DNA of 64,000 bases from an uncultured Lachnospiraceae bacterium (GCA_900544685.1 UQWA01000012.1:1-64000); one strand, 5' to 3'; positions 9,701-17,759 are shown, numbered from the stretch's first letter. Numbers and translations: made by a program. The notes: a model not told the origin generated them from the sequence alone.

Positions 9701-10000
9701 CTTAATGACATGGTTATAGTATACAAAATCATAATCATTGGTCTTGTCATAGGCTCTCTGAATTCTGCCTCCAAGCTGTGGCAGCACCATAACCTTCAGA
9801 TACTGGTTTTCCAAATACAGAGCCTTCCAAATCTTGTCATGCTTTGTATCTTCGATCTTCTCAATTACCGGATATGGATACACTCTTCCCGAGCTCCCCT
9901 GATATACTCGTTTTTCTGAAAAAATCGGATTTTTCTCTGCTGCACCAATTTCATAAGTAGGGATAACCACATCTTCTTCCCAGATTTTTACTTCTTCCAT
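6701..10000 (-). CDS. DUF5107 domain protein with TPR repeats
   Basis: This 1099-residue protein has no signal peptide and is probably cytoplasmic. Residues about 1-345 resemble the DUF5107 domain, related to the mutarotase-like/beta-sandwich sugar-enzyme fold, with aromatic, histidine-rich stretches such as GGIEFNWPQHHRPTTYQP and WWANPAVAV. Residues about 440-1099 hold repeated helix pairs with TPR-like spacing (for example AYYDLGLTLFYQGRYEEAYDAF and YYIGNLWYDKRQYEKAQEAWE). The biochemical activity is not established from sequence; an enzyme acting on glycans or sugars is the usual guess. It is transcribed toward mglB and divergently from an AraC regulator, behind an operator shared with the arabinose-type importer. 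An AAGGAGG site precedes the ATG. Confidence 0.85.
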   Translation of the reverse strand: MEEVKIWEEDVVIPTYEIGAAEKNPIFSEKRVYQGSSGRVYPYPVIEKIEDTKHDKIWKALYLENQYLKVMVLPQLGGRIQRAYDKTNDYDFVYYNHVIKPALVGLTGPWISGGIEFNWPQHHRPTTYQPVDYTITEHEDGSKTVMVNDVDQMYGTKGIASFTLYPDKAYIEIRGQLYNRTPMAQTFLWWANPAVAVNDHTQSVFPPDVHAVMDHGKRDVSKFPIATGIYYKHDYSAGVDISRYKNIPVPTSYMAEKSDFDFVGGYDYGKEAGILHVADHHISPGKKQWTWGCGDFGKAWDRNLTDEDGPYIELMTGVYTDNQPDFTWLKPFEEKTFKQYFMPYKKVGYVKNATIDAMVNMEIHDGKADLCVYATGEEKNAKIVLEQNGNTVWETTEDLSPVKVYEAEVPLQADDKTKVTVRVLNADGRELVSFTPLKEEIPKIPEPAEAAKDPKDIQTCEELYLTGLHIEQYRHATYLPDDYYLEGLKRDEGDIRLNTAYGMLLLRRGLLTESEKYFRKALKRMTWKNPNPYNSEAYYDLGLTLFYQGRYEEAYDAFFKATWSNEQQEMSFYFLAAIAARKGALPMALELIEKGLVKNSHNIKARGLKAAILRKLGKTEEAKQWIAESLKVDPFDYVSGYEAILLVDDTEKTAKEQALKGQMRNFPQNFIQAAIDYRESGCFEEAFGVLNLCDAQWPMLDYYRATCLHDLGKEEEARAAVKTADGVDPYCCFPNRLEDITVLQMAAKLQPELPKAYYYIGNLWYDKRQYEKAQEAWETSAKLDDTYPTVLRNLSLVYYNQSDMPEKAKEVLEKAFALDTADARIFLELDQLYKKLGYSVEDRIAFYEKYPETFAKRDDVFIEYITMQNYVGNHEKAYELLMSRKFHPWEGGEGKATTQYTTSLVEQAKKAIAKENFTGAKALLEKALVYPENLGEGKLEGTKDNHIHYYLGLVEKALGNEDRAKELFATASTGTDEPAGMMFYNDQPADMIMFQGMALRELGEPVASNSRFYKLISYGEAHIYDEVKMDYFAVSYPDLLIFKEDFTRKNRAHCCFLMGLGNMGLGNAEKAKEYLRETLELDPHHLMAKLYLRSVESTE

Positions 10001-10064
10001 AAGAACCTCCTTATATTATATTAATATCTTTTTATTGCTTTTTATTTCTTTTTATGTTACTGTC

Positions 10065-10128
10065 ATTATAACTTAAATATTCTAAATAATCATTATCTGA
10101 ATTTGCTTGTAAATTTAAAAAAATTGCT
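10065..10128 (-). promoter_or_regulatory. Promoter and paired AraC-type operator of the DUF5107 gene
   Basis: On the minus strand AGCAATTTTTTTAAA (10128-10114) is followed by a second half-site AGCAAATTC (10107-10099). The AGCAA half-sites start 21 bp apart, the helical phasing used by AraC proteins. Exactly 28 bp further is a perfect -10 box TATAAT (10070-10065). The same arrangement occurs upstream of the importer at 14845-14908. The region also serves the divergent AraC gene at 10158. Confidence 0.6.
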
Positions 10129-10157
10129 CTGTATTGTATGTTGAAAGGAGATCTGAC

Positions 10158-11018
10158 ATGCATCCTATTGAATACGGAATTTTTCCGGATGATTCTGATT
10201 ATTTTCCATACCAGCCAAGTACTACCGCATCCAAAGTATACCTCTATCCGATTGCCCTTGGTCACTTCCACTATCAGGCTGGTTATCGGCTGAAGCGCTC
10301 CAGTTATAATAGTTTTCTTCTGATGTACATTGAAAAGGGATGCTGCCAGGTCTACCATCCAAAACAAATCGGGCAGATCCGCCAAGATCAACTCGTCCTT
10401 ATCGATTGTTACATCCCGCACGAATACGGTTTCCCCGAAGAATCTAATGTATGCTGGATCCATTTTGACGGTCCACTGGCCCGGAATTATTACGAACTGA
10501 TCACGGCCAACCAGGGAAATGTATTCTCTTCCGGCAATCTATATCCGATCGTTCACGATATGAATAAAATATTGAATATGTTCCGTAACTCCGAACCGAT
10601 TAAAGAAGCCAGGGTATCTTCTTATCTTACTCAGATGCTTACTGCTTTACTGAATATCCGTTCTGATACCGGAAGTAATTTCTCTCATTCTCAGATTGTG
10701 GAGAATTCGCTTGCCTATATCAGCGAACATTTCAGTGAACCCCTTTCGCTTGAAACACTGGCACAAAATTCCAATATGAGCCTGTTTCACTTTACAAGAG
10801 TCTTTACTGCAGAGACCGGTTTTACGCCTCATCAGTATCTGATTGCCACACGACTGAATTCTGCCAAGTTCCTGTTGAGAACTCTTGGTATTCCAATCAA
10901 GGAAATTGCTTTTACATCCGGCTTCAACAGTGAAAGCAGTTTTTGCTCCACCTTTAAGAAATGGGAACATATGACCCCAGGTGAATATCGCAATCTGACT
11001 TTTCCAGAACAGGTTTAG
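10158..11018 (+). CDS. AraC family transcriptional regulator
   Basis: The ATG at 10158 is chosen because GAAAGGAG ends 7 bp before it, giving 286 residues. The N-terminal half is a cupin-like sugar-sensing domain (YKLKRSS-type strands, then PHEYGFPEESNVCWIHFDGP). The C-terminal 100 residues hold two helix-turn-helix motifs (LSLETLAQNSNMSLFHFTRVF and IPIKEIAFTSGFNSESSFCSTF). It is divergent from the DUF5107 gene, and a bidirectional terminator separates it from the converging binding-protein gene. The shared 21-bp-spaced operators suggest that it controls both the DUF5107 gene and the arabinose-type importer, probably in response to a sugar. Confidence 0.9.
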   Translation: MHPIEYGIFPDDSDYFPYQPSTTASKVYLYPIALGHFHYQAGYRLKRSSYNSFLLMYIEKGCCQVYHPKQIGQIRQDQLVLIDCYIPHEYGFPEESNVCWIHFDGPLARNYYELITANQGNVFSSGNLYPIVHDMNKILNMFRNSEPIKEARVSSYLTQMLTALLNIRSDTGSNFSHSQIVENSLAYISEHFSEPLSLETLAQNSNMSLFHFTRVFTAETGFTPHQYLIATRLNSAKFLLRTLGIPIKEIAFTSGFNSESSFCSTFKKWEHMTPGEYRNLTFPEQV

Positions 11019-11021
11019 TCC

Positions 11022-11054
11022 AAAACAGGGAGCTGCATCGCAGCTCCCTGTTTT
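11022..11054. terminator. Bidirectional rho-independent terminator
   Basis: A perfect 15-bp stem AAAACAGGGAGCTGC / GCAGCTCCCTGTTTT with a 3-nt loop and T/A runs on both sides lies between the converging AraC gene and the binding-protein gene. It can end transcripts from both directions. Confidence 0.92.
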
Positions 11055-11093
11055 TTTATCTTATGTGTTTCATGTTCAAGCCTTTTACCAGAA

Positions 11094-12092
11094 TTATTCT
11101 GCGTAGCTTCCCATTTCTTCTTTGTATGTATCAGGTGTAACTACAACTGCATCTACTGCTGTTTCCATTTCTGGTTCTTCGCCATTAATCAGCTGCATAA
11201 GAACGTCTACGGAACCTGCTCCAACAGAGTCAGCTGAGAAGTATGCAGATGCTTTCATGCATGTGCCGTCAGCACCCTTATCATTCCATTCATCTTTTGC
11301 CATATAAGCACCAAGACCTACTACACAAGCGTCAGCGTCCAGACCAGCTGTTTCAAGAGCACGGCAGGCACCGATACATCCTTCTTCGTTAGCACCTGTT
11401 ACCATCCATGTCTTAATCTGTGGGTTCGCTGTGATAACTGCTGCTGCGGCAGTGTTACCTTTATCTGTTGTTCCATCGTAGTCAGCTTTGAAAATATTGT
11501 CTTCGCTGAAGTCAGGACAAAGTTCTTTGAATTTATCAAGTTCGCCTTCTGCGCGAGGTACACAACTGGATACGGTATCCATCGTCATGATCAGAAGTCC
11601 TACATCTTCTTTTCCAACCAGCTCATTGTCTTTCGCATAATTAGCAAGCCATTCGCCGTTTGCTTCACCAATGACATATGCGTTGATACCTACCCATGGA
11701 GCCAGTTTATTGCCGTCATCATCCTGCAGTGCATCATCAGCTGCAACGATTGGGATACCAGCTTCTTCTGCTTTATCAACAGCTGCCTGAGACAGTGTCT
11801 GGTCTGGGATACAGGTTACGATACCGCTTGCATGGTTTGCTATTGCGTTATCAATTGCTTTTAAATATTCTTCCGGATTCATTTTAGCGTCTACATAGAT
11901 GAATTCTCCACCCAGATCTTCGACTGCTTTCTGAGCTGCTGCACCTTCATCAATGAACCATGTCTGGTCACCAGCTTTGTAGATTCCATAAACTACCAGT
12001 TTATCATCTTCCGCACTTGCCGTCATGCATCCTGCTAACATTCCTACTGCTGTAGCTGCTGCAATTACTGCACACATCACTTTCTTTTTCAT
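11094..12092 (-). CDS. Arabinose-type sugar ABC transporter substrate-binding lipoprotein
   Basis: The 332-residue protein starts with a lipoprotein signal peptide (MKKKVMCAVIAAATAVGMLAGC, lipobox LAGC, anchor C22). The mature part is a periplasmic-binding-protein type 1 fold. It resembles E. coli AraF at several points: CIPDQTLSQAAVDKAEEAG against CTPDPKLGSAIVAKA, TWMVTGANEEGCIGACRALE against HWLIVGMNDSTVLGGVRATE, and AVVVTPDTYKEEM near the end. L-arabinose or another pentose is therefore a reasonable substrate guess. It is the last gene of an ATPase-permease-binding protein operon and has its own strong site (AAGGAGG before the ATG). A folded 140-bp element lies between it and the permease gene. 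Confidence 0.88.
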   Translation of the reverse strand: MKKKVMCAVIAAATAVGMLAGCMTASAEDDKLVVYGIYKAGDQTWFIDEGAAAQKAVEDLGGEFIYVDAKMNPEEYLKAIDNAIANHASGIVTCIPDQTLSQAAVDKAEEAGIPIVAADDALQDDDGNKLAPWVGINAYVIGEANGEWLANYAKDNELVGKEDVGLLIMTMDTVSSCVPRAEGELDKFKELCPDFSEDNIFKADYDGTTDKGNTAAAAVITANPQIKTWMVTGANEEGCIGACRALETAGLDADACVVGLGAYMAKDEWNDKGADGTCMKASAYFSADSVGAGSVDVLMQLINGEEPEMETAVDAVVVTPDTYKEEMGSYAE

Positions 12093-12164
12093 TTTTAAAT
12101 CCTCCTTGAAATTATATAATTTTGCACACTTTCGTGTGTGAAGCTCAATTTAATTTATCTACCC

Positions 12165-12304
12165 GTCAGAGCCCATTCGCAAAACCGCTTCTCCGAAGCT
12201 TTTCTTTTGCTCATGTATGGCGTCTCGCCATATAGATTTATAAAAACAGTCTTTATCAAGCAAGCTTGAACAGCCTGTTTTGTATAAATCTGCACGGCTC
12301 TGAC
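12165..12304 (-). other. Structured intercistronic element (candidate folded RNA or MITE-like repeat)
   Basis: The 213-bp gap between permease and binding protein is packed with complementary segments. A perfect 9-bp closing pair GTCAGAGCC (12165-12173) / GGCTCTGAC (12296-12304) surrounds three hairpins. These are GCTTC-TCC-GAAGC (12187-12199, extended by flanking A4/T4), TATGGCG-TCT-CGCCATA (12216-12232), and a 16-bp stem with one bulge (12234-12249 with 12275-12291). Together they form a multi-branched junction. It begins just after the permease stop codon. It could stabilise or tune the message, or be a small inserted repeat. Confidence 0.6.
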
Positions 12305-12305
12305 T

Positions 12306-13313
12306 TTATTTCACATTTCTCATGCTTGCTTCCAGAAGTTCTTTCTCACGTCTCTGCTTACGGATGAAGTCAGATGTCAGTGCGAAGAGAAGCAGTGCAC
12401 CACGGGCCACATACTGCCAGAATGTGGATACGTTTACCATGATCAGTCCCGTGTTGAATGCCTGAATCAGAATTACACCAAGTACAGTACCGAACATATC
12501 ACCTACACCACCTGCGAAGGACACACCTCCAAGAATAACAGCTGTGATGGCATCGAATTCCAGGTTGACATTGGCTGCCGGCTGGCCGGAATTCATACGG
12601 GATGAAAATACGATTCCACCAAGAGCTGTCAATACACCAATCAGGACAAAACATTTGGTAATGATTTTCTGCGGATTCAGACCTGCCAGTCTGGCTGCTT
12701 CCTGACTTCCACCAATAGCATATACGCTTCGTCCGAATTTTGTCTTTGCAAGCACAAATCCAAGGATTACAAATGCAAGAATCATCAGCCACACAGATAC
12801 CGGAATGGTAAGAAATCTTGCTTTTCCGATGGCCAGGTAAGCCTTGTTACTGATAGATACCGGTTTTCCATCGCAGATAATATAAGCAAAACCACGGATA
12901 ATGTTCTGCGTAACCAGAGTAGCGATGAATGCTTCCAATTTAATCTTATTAACCATCCATGCATTAAAGAAACCAACCAGAACGCCTGCCAGTAATACAA
13001 TAATGATTGCCAGAATCATCGGCATGTCTTTGGAAAGCAGTAATGCTGCCAGTGTTCCGCAGAAAGCTGCCAATGAACCAGGTGACAAGTCATTCTGACC
13101 TGCAATGATCAGATAAGTATGTCCGACGGCTACCAGTCCTACCAGGGAAGCGGCAACCATCAGGTTGATCATATTGGTCCATGTCAGGAAATTCTTGTTT
13201 AATGCGGTAAATAATGCAAATACTACAATAATTGCACCGATCAGAATGAGCTTGTCACCACCGATCTTACTTAAAATCCCATTTTTTTCTTTTTTTGTCT
13301 CTATGTTACTCAT
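12306..13313 (-). CDS. Sugar ABC transporter permease (RbsC/AraH family)
   Basis: The 335-residue membrane protein has about eight to ten hydrophobic segments. It carries the BPD_transp_2 family motifs, such as YLIIAGQNDLSPGSLAAFCG in the first half and AVILGGVSFAGGVGDMFGTVLG near the end. It forms the membrane channel for the arabinose-type binding protein. Its start overlaps the end of the ATPase gene by 8 bp, indicating coupled translation. Unlike the MglC in this window it has only a short hydrophilic N-terminus of about 20 residues, the normal length for the family. Confidence 0.9.
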   Translation of the reverse strand: MSNIETKKEKNGILSKIGGDKLILIGAIIVVFALFTALNKNFLTWTNMINLMVAASLVGLVAVGHTYLIIAGQNDLSPGSLAAFCGTLAALLLSKDMPMILAIIIVLLAGVLVGFFNAWMVNKIKLEAFIATLVTQNIIRGFAYIICDGKPVSISNKAYLAIGKARFLTIPVSVWLMILAFVILGFVLAKTKFGRSVYAIGGSQEAARLAGLNPQKIITKCFVLIGVLTALGGIVFSSRMNSGQPAANVNLEFDAITAVILGGVSFAGGVGDMFGTVLGVILIQAFNTGLIMVNVSTFWQYVARGALLLFALTSDFIRKQRREKELLEASMRNVK

Positions 13314-14814
13314 GTGCTTCTTCCCCCATCATTCCCAGACTCAGCAATCTGTCTTCTGTTGCCTCTTCTCTGCTGACTTCTCCTACAATCTTCAGAGACT
13401 TCATAACCATGATTCTGTCAGAAAGTCCCATAACTTCCGGCATCTCAGATGAAATCAAAATAACTCCCAGCCCCTGTTTTGCAAACTGACAGATCATGTT
13501 ATAGAATTCAGACTTGGCACCAACGTCAATACCCTTTGTCGGCTCGTCCAGAATCAGCACTTTCGGATTTGTTGCAATACCACGGGCTACGATACACTTC
13601 TGCTGATTTCCTCCTGAGAGCTCTACGATCTTCTTTTCCGGAGATGGTGTCTTTACTTTAAATTCCCGAATGCCTCTGTCCGCTTCTTCCGCCTCTTTCT
13701 TCGTATCAATAATACCAAGCTTGTTGGCGTTCTTATCCATCAGTGAGATATTAATATTTCCCGCTACGCTTAAGTTGCTCAGGATACCCTGAAGCTTACG
13801 ATCTTCCGGTACCAGCACGATACCATTATCCATGGCTTCTTTTGGAGAACGGTTCACAATCTTCTTGCCTTCCAGGATTACCTCGCCGATCTTCATCTTA
13901 TCTGCACCAATAATCGCACGCATCAGCTCGGTCCTTCCAGCTCCAACCAGTCCTGAGAATCCAAGTACTTCGCCTTTATGTAATACGAAAGAATTCTCTT
14001 TTACATAATCAGATGAAACACCTTTTACTTCCAGAAGGACATCGCCGATCTTATTATTTCTATCCAGGTTATTGAAGATATCCCCCAGATCACGGCCAAC
14101 CATCATCTTGATCAGTTGCTGCTCCGGTACTTCTTTTGTAATGACGGTATCAACATAATGTCCATCCTTGAAAATGGCAACCTTATCTGCGATCTCCTGG
14201 ATCTCTGCCATACGATGGGATACATAAATGATAATTTTTCCCTGTGCCTTCAGCTTGGCAATGATCTCAAACAAACTGTCGATCTCTGCATCACTTAAAC
14301 TGGCAGTCGGTTCGTCAAAGCAGATAACCTTCAGATTTTCTCTGCTGTACGCCTTCATAATCTCAACCATCTGCTGATAAGCGATACTCAAATCCTTTAC
14401 CTTTGTGGATGGTAAAATCGGAAGTCCGAAATCGTCGATGATCTCTTTTGCCATCTTATTGGCCTTCGCCGTATCGATAATGCCGAATTTGTTTACCGGC
14501 ATCCTTCCAAGATAAATATTCTCAGCTACGCTCAGTTCCAGAAGGATCTGACGTTCCTGATAAATAATGCTGATTCCCTCCTGAATTGCTTCATGTGGAG
14601 AGCTGAAGTGTTTCTGTACTCCATCCAGCAGATATTCACCGCTGGTCGGCTGATAGTCTCCGTTGAGTACCTTCAGCAGCGTAGACTTTCCGGCACCGTT
14701 CTCACCGAGGAATGCAAGCACCTCGCCGCCATATGCTTTGAAGCATATATTATCCAGTGCCTTTACGCCTGGGAAATACTTTGAGATATTCTTAAACTCA
14801 AGTACACTGCTCAT
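13306..14814 (-). CDS. Sugar ABC transporter ATP-binding protein (AraG/RbsA/MglA family)
   Basis: This 502-residue tandem ATPase has Walker A GENGAGKSTLLKVLNG in domain 1, an atypical signature LSIAYQQMVEIMKA and Walker B VICFDEPTASL. Domain 2 has GLVGAGRTELMRAIIG, signature LSGGNQQKCIVARGI and Walker B VLILDEPTKG. It is the first gene of the importer operon and is transcribed away from the mutarotase gene. The start has GGAGGGAAAG directly upstream. Its promoter carries the AraC-type operator also found before the DUF5107 gene. The substrate is inferred from the AraF-like binding protein. Confidence 0.92.
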   Translation of the reverse strand: MSSVLEFKNISKYFPGVKALDNICFKAYGGEVLAFLGENGAGKSTLLKVLNGDYQPTSGEYLLDGVQKHFSSPHEAIQEGISIIYQERQILLELSVAENIYLGRMPVNKFGIIDTAKANKMAKEIIDDFGLPILPSTKVKDLSIAYQQMVEIMKAYSRENLKVICFDEPTASLSDAEIDSLFEIIAKLKAQGKIIIYVSHRMAEIQEIADKVAIFKDGHYVDTVITKEVPEQQLIKMMVGRDLGDIFNNLDRNNKIGDVLLEVKGVSSDYVKENSFVLHKGEVLGFSGLVGAGRTELMRAIIGADKMKIGEVILEGKKIVNRSPKEAMDNGIVLVPEDRKLQGILSNLSVAGNINISLMDKNANKLGIIDTKKEAEEADRGIREFKVKTPSPEKKIVELSGGNQQKCIVARGIATNPKVLILDEPTKGIDVGAKSEFYNMICQFAKQGLGVILISSEMPEVMGLSDRIMVMKSLKIVGEVSREEATEDRLLSLGMMGEEAHE

Positions 14815-14844
14815 ATTCTTTCCCTCCTTACGTTATCTGGTTTT

Positions 14845-14908
14845 ATCATATCAGCGCCCCATGCTTTTTTCATTACTTGAAATTGCTATGGAGTTTAAAA
14901 AAATTGCT
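14845..14908 (-). promoter_or_regulatory. Promoter and paired AraC-type operator of the sugar importer operon
   Basis: On the minus strand AGCAATTTTTTTAAA (14908-14894) is followed by a half-site AGCAATTTC (14887-14879), with AGCAA starts 21 bp apart. A -10 box TATGAT (14850-14845) lies exactly 28 bp further. This repeats the layout upstream of the DUF5107 gene, where the first 15 bases are identical, and points to one shared AraC activator. The rest of the 289-bp gap to galM is T-rich with no other clear signal. Confidence 0.6.
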
Positions 14909-15103
14909 GTTTTTGTTAATTTTGCTTATATACATTTATCTTTTATTGTTTTTTTAGTTATTTTCATTACATCACCTTTATTTTTTCAAAATTGCGTTTT
15001 CATTTTCGCTATTTTTTCTTCTTTTTTCTGCGCTTCTTGCATAATTTTCGCTTCTGCGTTACAGTAGATATCAGAAAAATATGAACAGGAGTCCATAATC
15101 GAT

Positions 15104-16207
15104 ATGCAAATACAGAAAACAGCTATTACACTCTCTCAGTCTTCTGAAAAGCAGAAAAAAACAGAAGCTTTTTTATTCCGCCTGACCTGTCAGGATGGAT
15201 TTTTTGTATCACTCTTTACGGTCGGGGCAGCAATCCGACAGATTGGGTTTTTTTCACAAGAATCACATTTGCAAAATCTTGCTCTTTCTTTTTTACAGGA
15301 AGAAGATTATTTTTCCAATCCATTATATGCAGGTGCTACTCTGGCACCGACTGCAGGTCGTATCTCGCTTGGAATACTCCCTGTTGAAGATCATCTGTAT
15401 GCCCTTTCCCGAAATGAAAATGGTACCCATTCCCTGCATGGTGGATTTCATAACGCCTCCTTTCGCAACTGGAAAGTCTGTGAAACTTCAGTAACATCTT
15501 CCAGTGAGGCACAGGTTGTATTCACATGTACGCTCCCAGATAAGCTGGATGGCTTTCCGGGTAACCGAAAAATCATTGTTACTTATACCCTGACAGAAGC
15601 ACATCAGCTTACCATTGATTATAAAGCCGTCTCCGATCAGGATACTTATTTTAATATCTCTAATCACAGTTATTTTAACCTGTCCGGAAATTTTTCACGG
15701 TCTGCTGCAGATCATCTTCTTCAAATCAATGCCGACCGCTATATCTGCAATTCTCCTGACTTTATCCCGGAAAGAACTGCAGGTGTCGCCGATACACCAT
15801 TTGATTTTCGTCAGCCAGTTTCCATTCTGGATCAACTTCAAAAGTATCCGGAAAACATTCAGATTCAGCGTAACCAGGGTTACAATCATGGATTTATTCT
15901 GAATCACGCTTTCGAAAGTGCTGCCCTGTCAGATCCCGGCTCACCGGATCTTGTCTGCATTCTTCCGGATGGATCTGTAACAATGTCCGTCCACTCTGAT
16001 GCTCCATGCATGGTGCTGTATTCCGGTGGATACATTGATAACAGTCAGAAACTGATCAATGGTCAGTATTCTGTACCTTCCTGCGCTCTAGCCTTTGAAT
16101 TTCAGGATTATCCGGATGCTCCCGGTAATCATGATTTTCCGTACCATATCACAAAAGCTAATACTCCATGGAAACGACAAATCTGTTATCAGTTTACAAT
16201 CCGCTGA
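15104..16207 (+). CDS. galM: Aldose 1-epimerase (mutarotase)
   Basis: The 367-residue protein interconverts alpha and beta anomers of aldoses such as galactose, glucose or arabinose in the cytoplasm. Family motifs are visible in order: the GRISLG region with NGTHSLHGG, the SNHSYFNLSG histidine motif, YNHGFIL and the C-terminal glutamate motif LAFEFQDYPDAPGNHDFP. Length is normal for GalM, and an ACAGGAG site precedes the ATG. It is divergent from the sugar importer operon and overlaps the converging AraC gene by 14 bp at its 3' end. Its place between an importer and a sugar-oxidation operon suggests it supplies the right anomer for import or dehydrogenation. Confidence 0.92.
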   Translation: MQIQKTAITLSQSSEKQKKTEAFLFRLTCQDGFFVSLFTVGAAIRQIGFFSQESHLQNLALSFLQEEDYFSNPLYAGATLAPTAGRISLGILPVEDHLYALSRNENGTHSLHGGFHNASFRNWKVCETSVTSSSEAQVVFTCTLPDKLDGFPGNRKIIVTYTLTEAHQLTIDYKAVSDQDTYFNISNHSYFNLSGNFSRSAADHLLQINADRYICNSPDFIPERTAGVADTPFDFRQPVSILDQLQKYPENIQIQRNQGYNHGFILNHAFESAALSDPGSPDLVCILPDGSVTMSVHSDAPCMVLYSGGYIDNSQKLINGQYSVPSCALAFEFQDYPDAPGNHDFPYHITKANTPWKRQICYQFTIR

Positions 16208-17051
16208 CTTTTTCTTTCCAACTGCTGCGGTATTCCGACGGAGTCATACCAATCTCCTGCCGGAATAGACGGCTGAAGTACTGTGGTGTTCCATATCCTG
16301 TTTCCATGGCAATTTCCGTGATAGTTTTGTCTGTTTCCCAAAGTAGCTCCTTAGCCTTATTCAGTCGTAATGCCTGTATATAATCCAGACAGGACATGCC
16401 GATCTCCTCTGTAAAATACCTTCTGAGGAAACGGGAACTGATCCCTCTGGAAACAGCCAGTTCTTCAATCTGCAGGGATTCCTGATAATGTTCCTGGATA
16501 TATTTCAGAATATCCCGGATCTTCTCATTGTGAATCCCGGCTTCTGTTGTGCGAGTTTTCTTTCCATGATATCCCAGAGCCACCACCAGCTGAAGAACTG
16601 ACAGATCCAGCATAGTTATTCCATAAGATTCTTTATCCACCCTGCAGATTCGGGAGATCTGTTCCATAATCGGCACCAGATCCTCACAATTTTTCAGCAC
16701 CTGATATTCCTGTTCCTTTTCACAGAAAGGAAATACCTCTTTCATATCTTCTGGTATCTGAATACTCATCTCTGTCTGTTGAATCTTACAGCCGCTTTTG
16801 GCATCTACCAAAAATCCATGTTTTTGAAAAGGCGTAATTACAATACATTCTCCGGCTTTCAATGGAACATATTCTGTGTCAAAAATCATCATGCATTTTC
16901 CCTGAATCACATAATTAATCTCGTATTCAATGTGACTGTGTGCCTCATAGCGGTAACTTGGCAGGAAACGATAGGCTCCGGATTTTCGGACTTTCACCAG
17001 GTTTTCTTCCTTCTCAAGCAATTTCAATATACTCTTCTCAACTTCATTCAT
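16194..17051 (-). CDS. AraC family transcriptional regulator of the sugar-oxidation operon
   Basis: The 285-residue protein has an N-terminal cupin domain (YEAHSHIEYEINYVIQGKCM, then GECIVITPFQKHGF) and a C-terminal double helix-turn-helix (LQIEELAVSRGISSRFLRRYF and KTITEIAMETGYGTPQYFSRLF, ending in MTPSEYRSSW). It is the last gene in line with the RraA, dehydratase, SDR and lactonase genes, 15 bp after the RraA gene, so it probably controls that operon and itself in response to a pathway sugar or sugar acid. The inducer cannot be read from the sequence. Confidence 0.9.
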   Translation of the reverse strand: MNEVEKSILKLLEKEENLVKVRKSGAYRFLPSYRYEAHSHIEYEINYVIQGKCMMIFDTEYVPLKAGECIVITPFQKHGFLVDAKSGCKIQQTEMSIQIPEDMKEVFPFCEKEQEYQVLKNCEDLVPIMEQISRICRVDKESYGITMLDLSVLQLVVALGYHGKKTRTTEAGIHNEKIRDILKYIQEHYQESLQIEELAVSRGISSRFLRRYFTEEIGMSCLDYIQALRLNKAKELLWETDKTITEIAMETGYGTPQYFSRLFRQEIGMTPSEYRSSWKEKVSGL

Positions 17052-17066
17052 GCCTCTTCATGCCCT

Positions 17067-17756
17067 TTACATGATGCCGTGTTTTGCAAAAGACTCTACG
17101 GTGCTCATTCCTCCGCGAATTGCTTCTGCTACCATCTTTTCGCCGGTTGCTTTCTCGTAAGCTTTCTGAACAACTTCGGTCTCTACTTCTTTTGGAATGA
17201 CCAGGACGCCGTCCAGATCCCCGAAAATAATATCACCCGGATTAATTCTGACACCCTCCATCTCAATCGGCACACGATAATCAATGACTTTTCCTCTTGG
17301 TCCCTGATCCTGTGCATATCTTCCATAGGAGAAGCATGGAAAATTCAGTTCCAGAATTCCTTTTGTGTCTCTGTGGAAACCATTTACCACTGCACCGGCG
17401 GCTTTTAAAATCTTCATTCTGGTACACATCAGCTCTCCTACCAATGCATAGCTTGGAGAAGAGCCACTGCAGATATAGACCTCGTTTTCTTTTAGATCAT
17501 CCAGTGCTTCCAGCATAAGACCAAAGTTCTTTTTCATGATTGGATTCTGTCCATCAGACAATTCTTCAAATGCATCTGCTTCCAGTACCGGCATAGCTCT
17601 TCCGGCCACTACCATCTCTTCGCGCATTGGCTGAATCCGCTGTGGCAGGAACTGGTGACGATAATTCATCTTATCCAGGATATCGCCAATGACTGCGGAA
17701 TACAGTTCTTTTTTCATCATTGCAAATAATTCATTGTCATCTTTCCATGTAATCAT
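17067..17756 (-). CDS. RraA-family protein, likely 2-keto acid aldolase
   Basis: The 229-residue protein belongs to the RraA / 4-hydroxy-4-methyl-2-oxoglutarate aldolase fold. The active-site motif appears as GAVVNGFHRD, with R129 and D130 matching the arginine-aspartate pair of the class II pyruvate aldolases in the family. The metal/phosphate loop GDIIFGDLDGVLVIP is also present. An RNase E-binding role is unlikely because the catalytic residues are kept. Following a sugar-acid dehydratase gene by 3 bp, it is a good candidate to split a 2-keto-3-deoxy sugar acid into pyruvate and an aldehyde. That reaction is inferred from context only. Confidence 0.75.
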   Translation of the reverse strand: MITWKDDNELFAMMKKELYSAVIGDILDKMNYRHQFLPQRIQPMREEMVVAGRAMPVLEADAFEELSDGQNPIMKKNFGLMLEALDDLKENEVYICSGSSPSYALVGELMCTRMKILKAAGAVVNGFHRDTKGILELNFPCFSYGRYAQDQGPRGKVIDYRVPIEMEGVRINPGDIIFGDLDGVLVIPKEVETEVVQKAYEKATGEKMVAEAIRGGMSTVESFAKHGIM

Positions 17757-17759
17757 CTT

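Noticed and set aside
10032..10463. 143-codon minus-strand ORF opposite the AraC gene
   Set aside because: It is antisense to a clear AraC coding region and crosses the promoter; the protein shows no family features.
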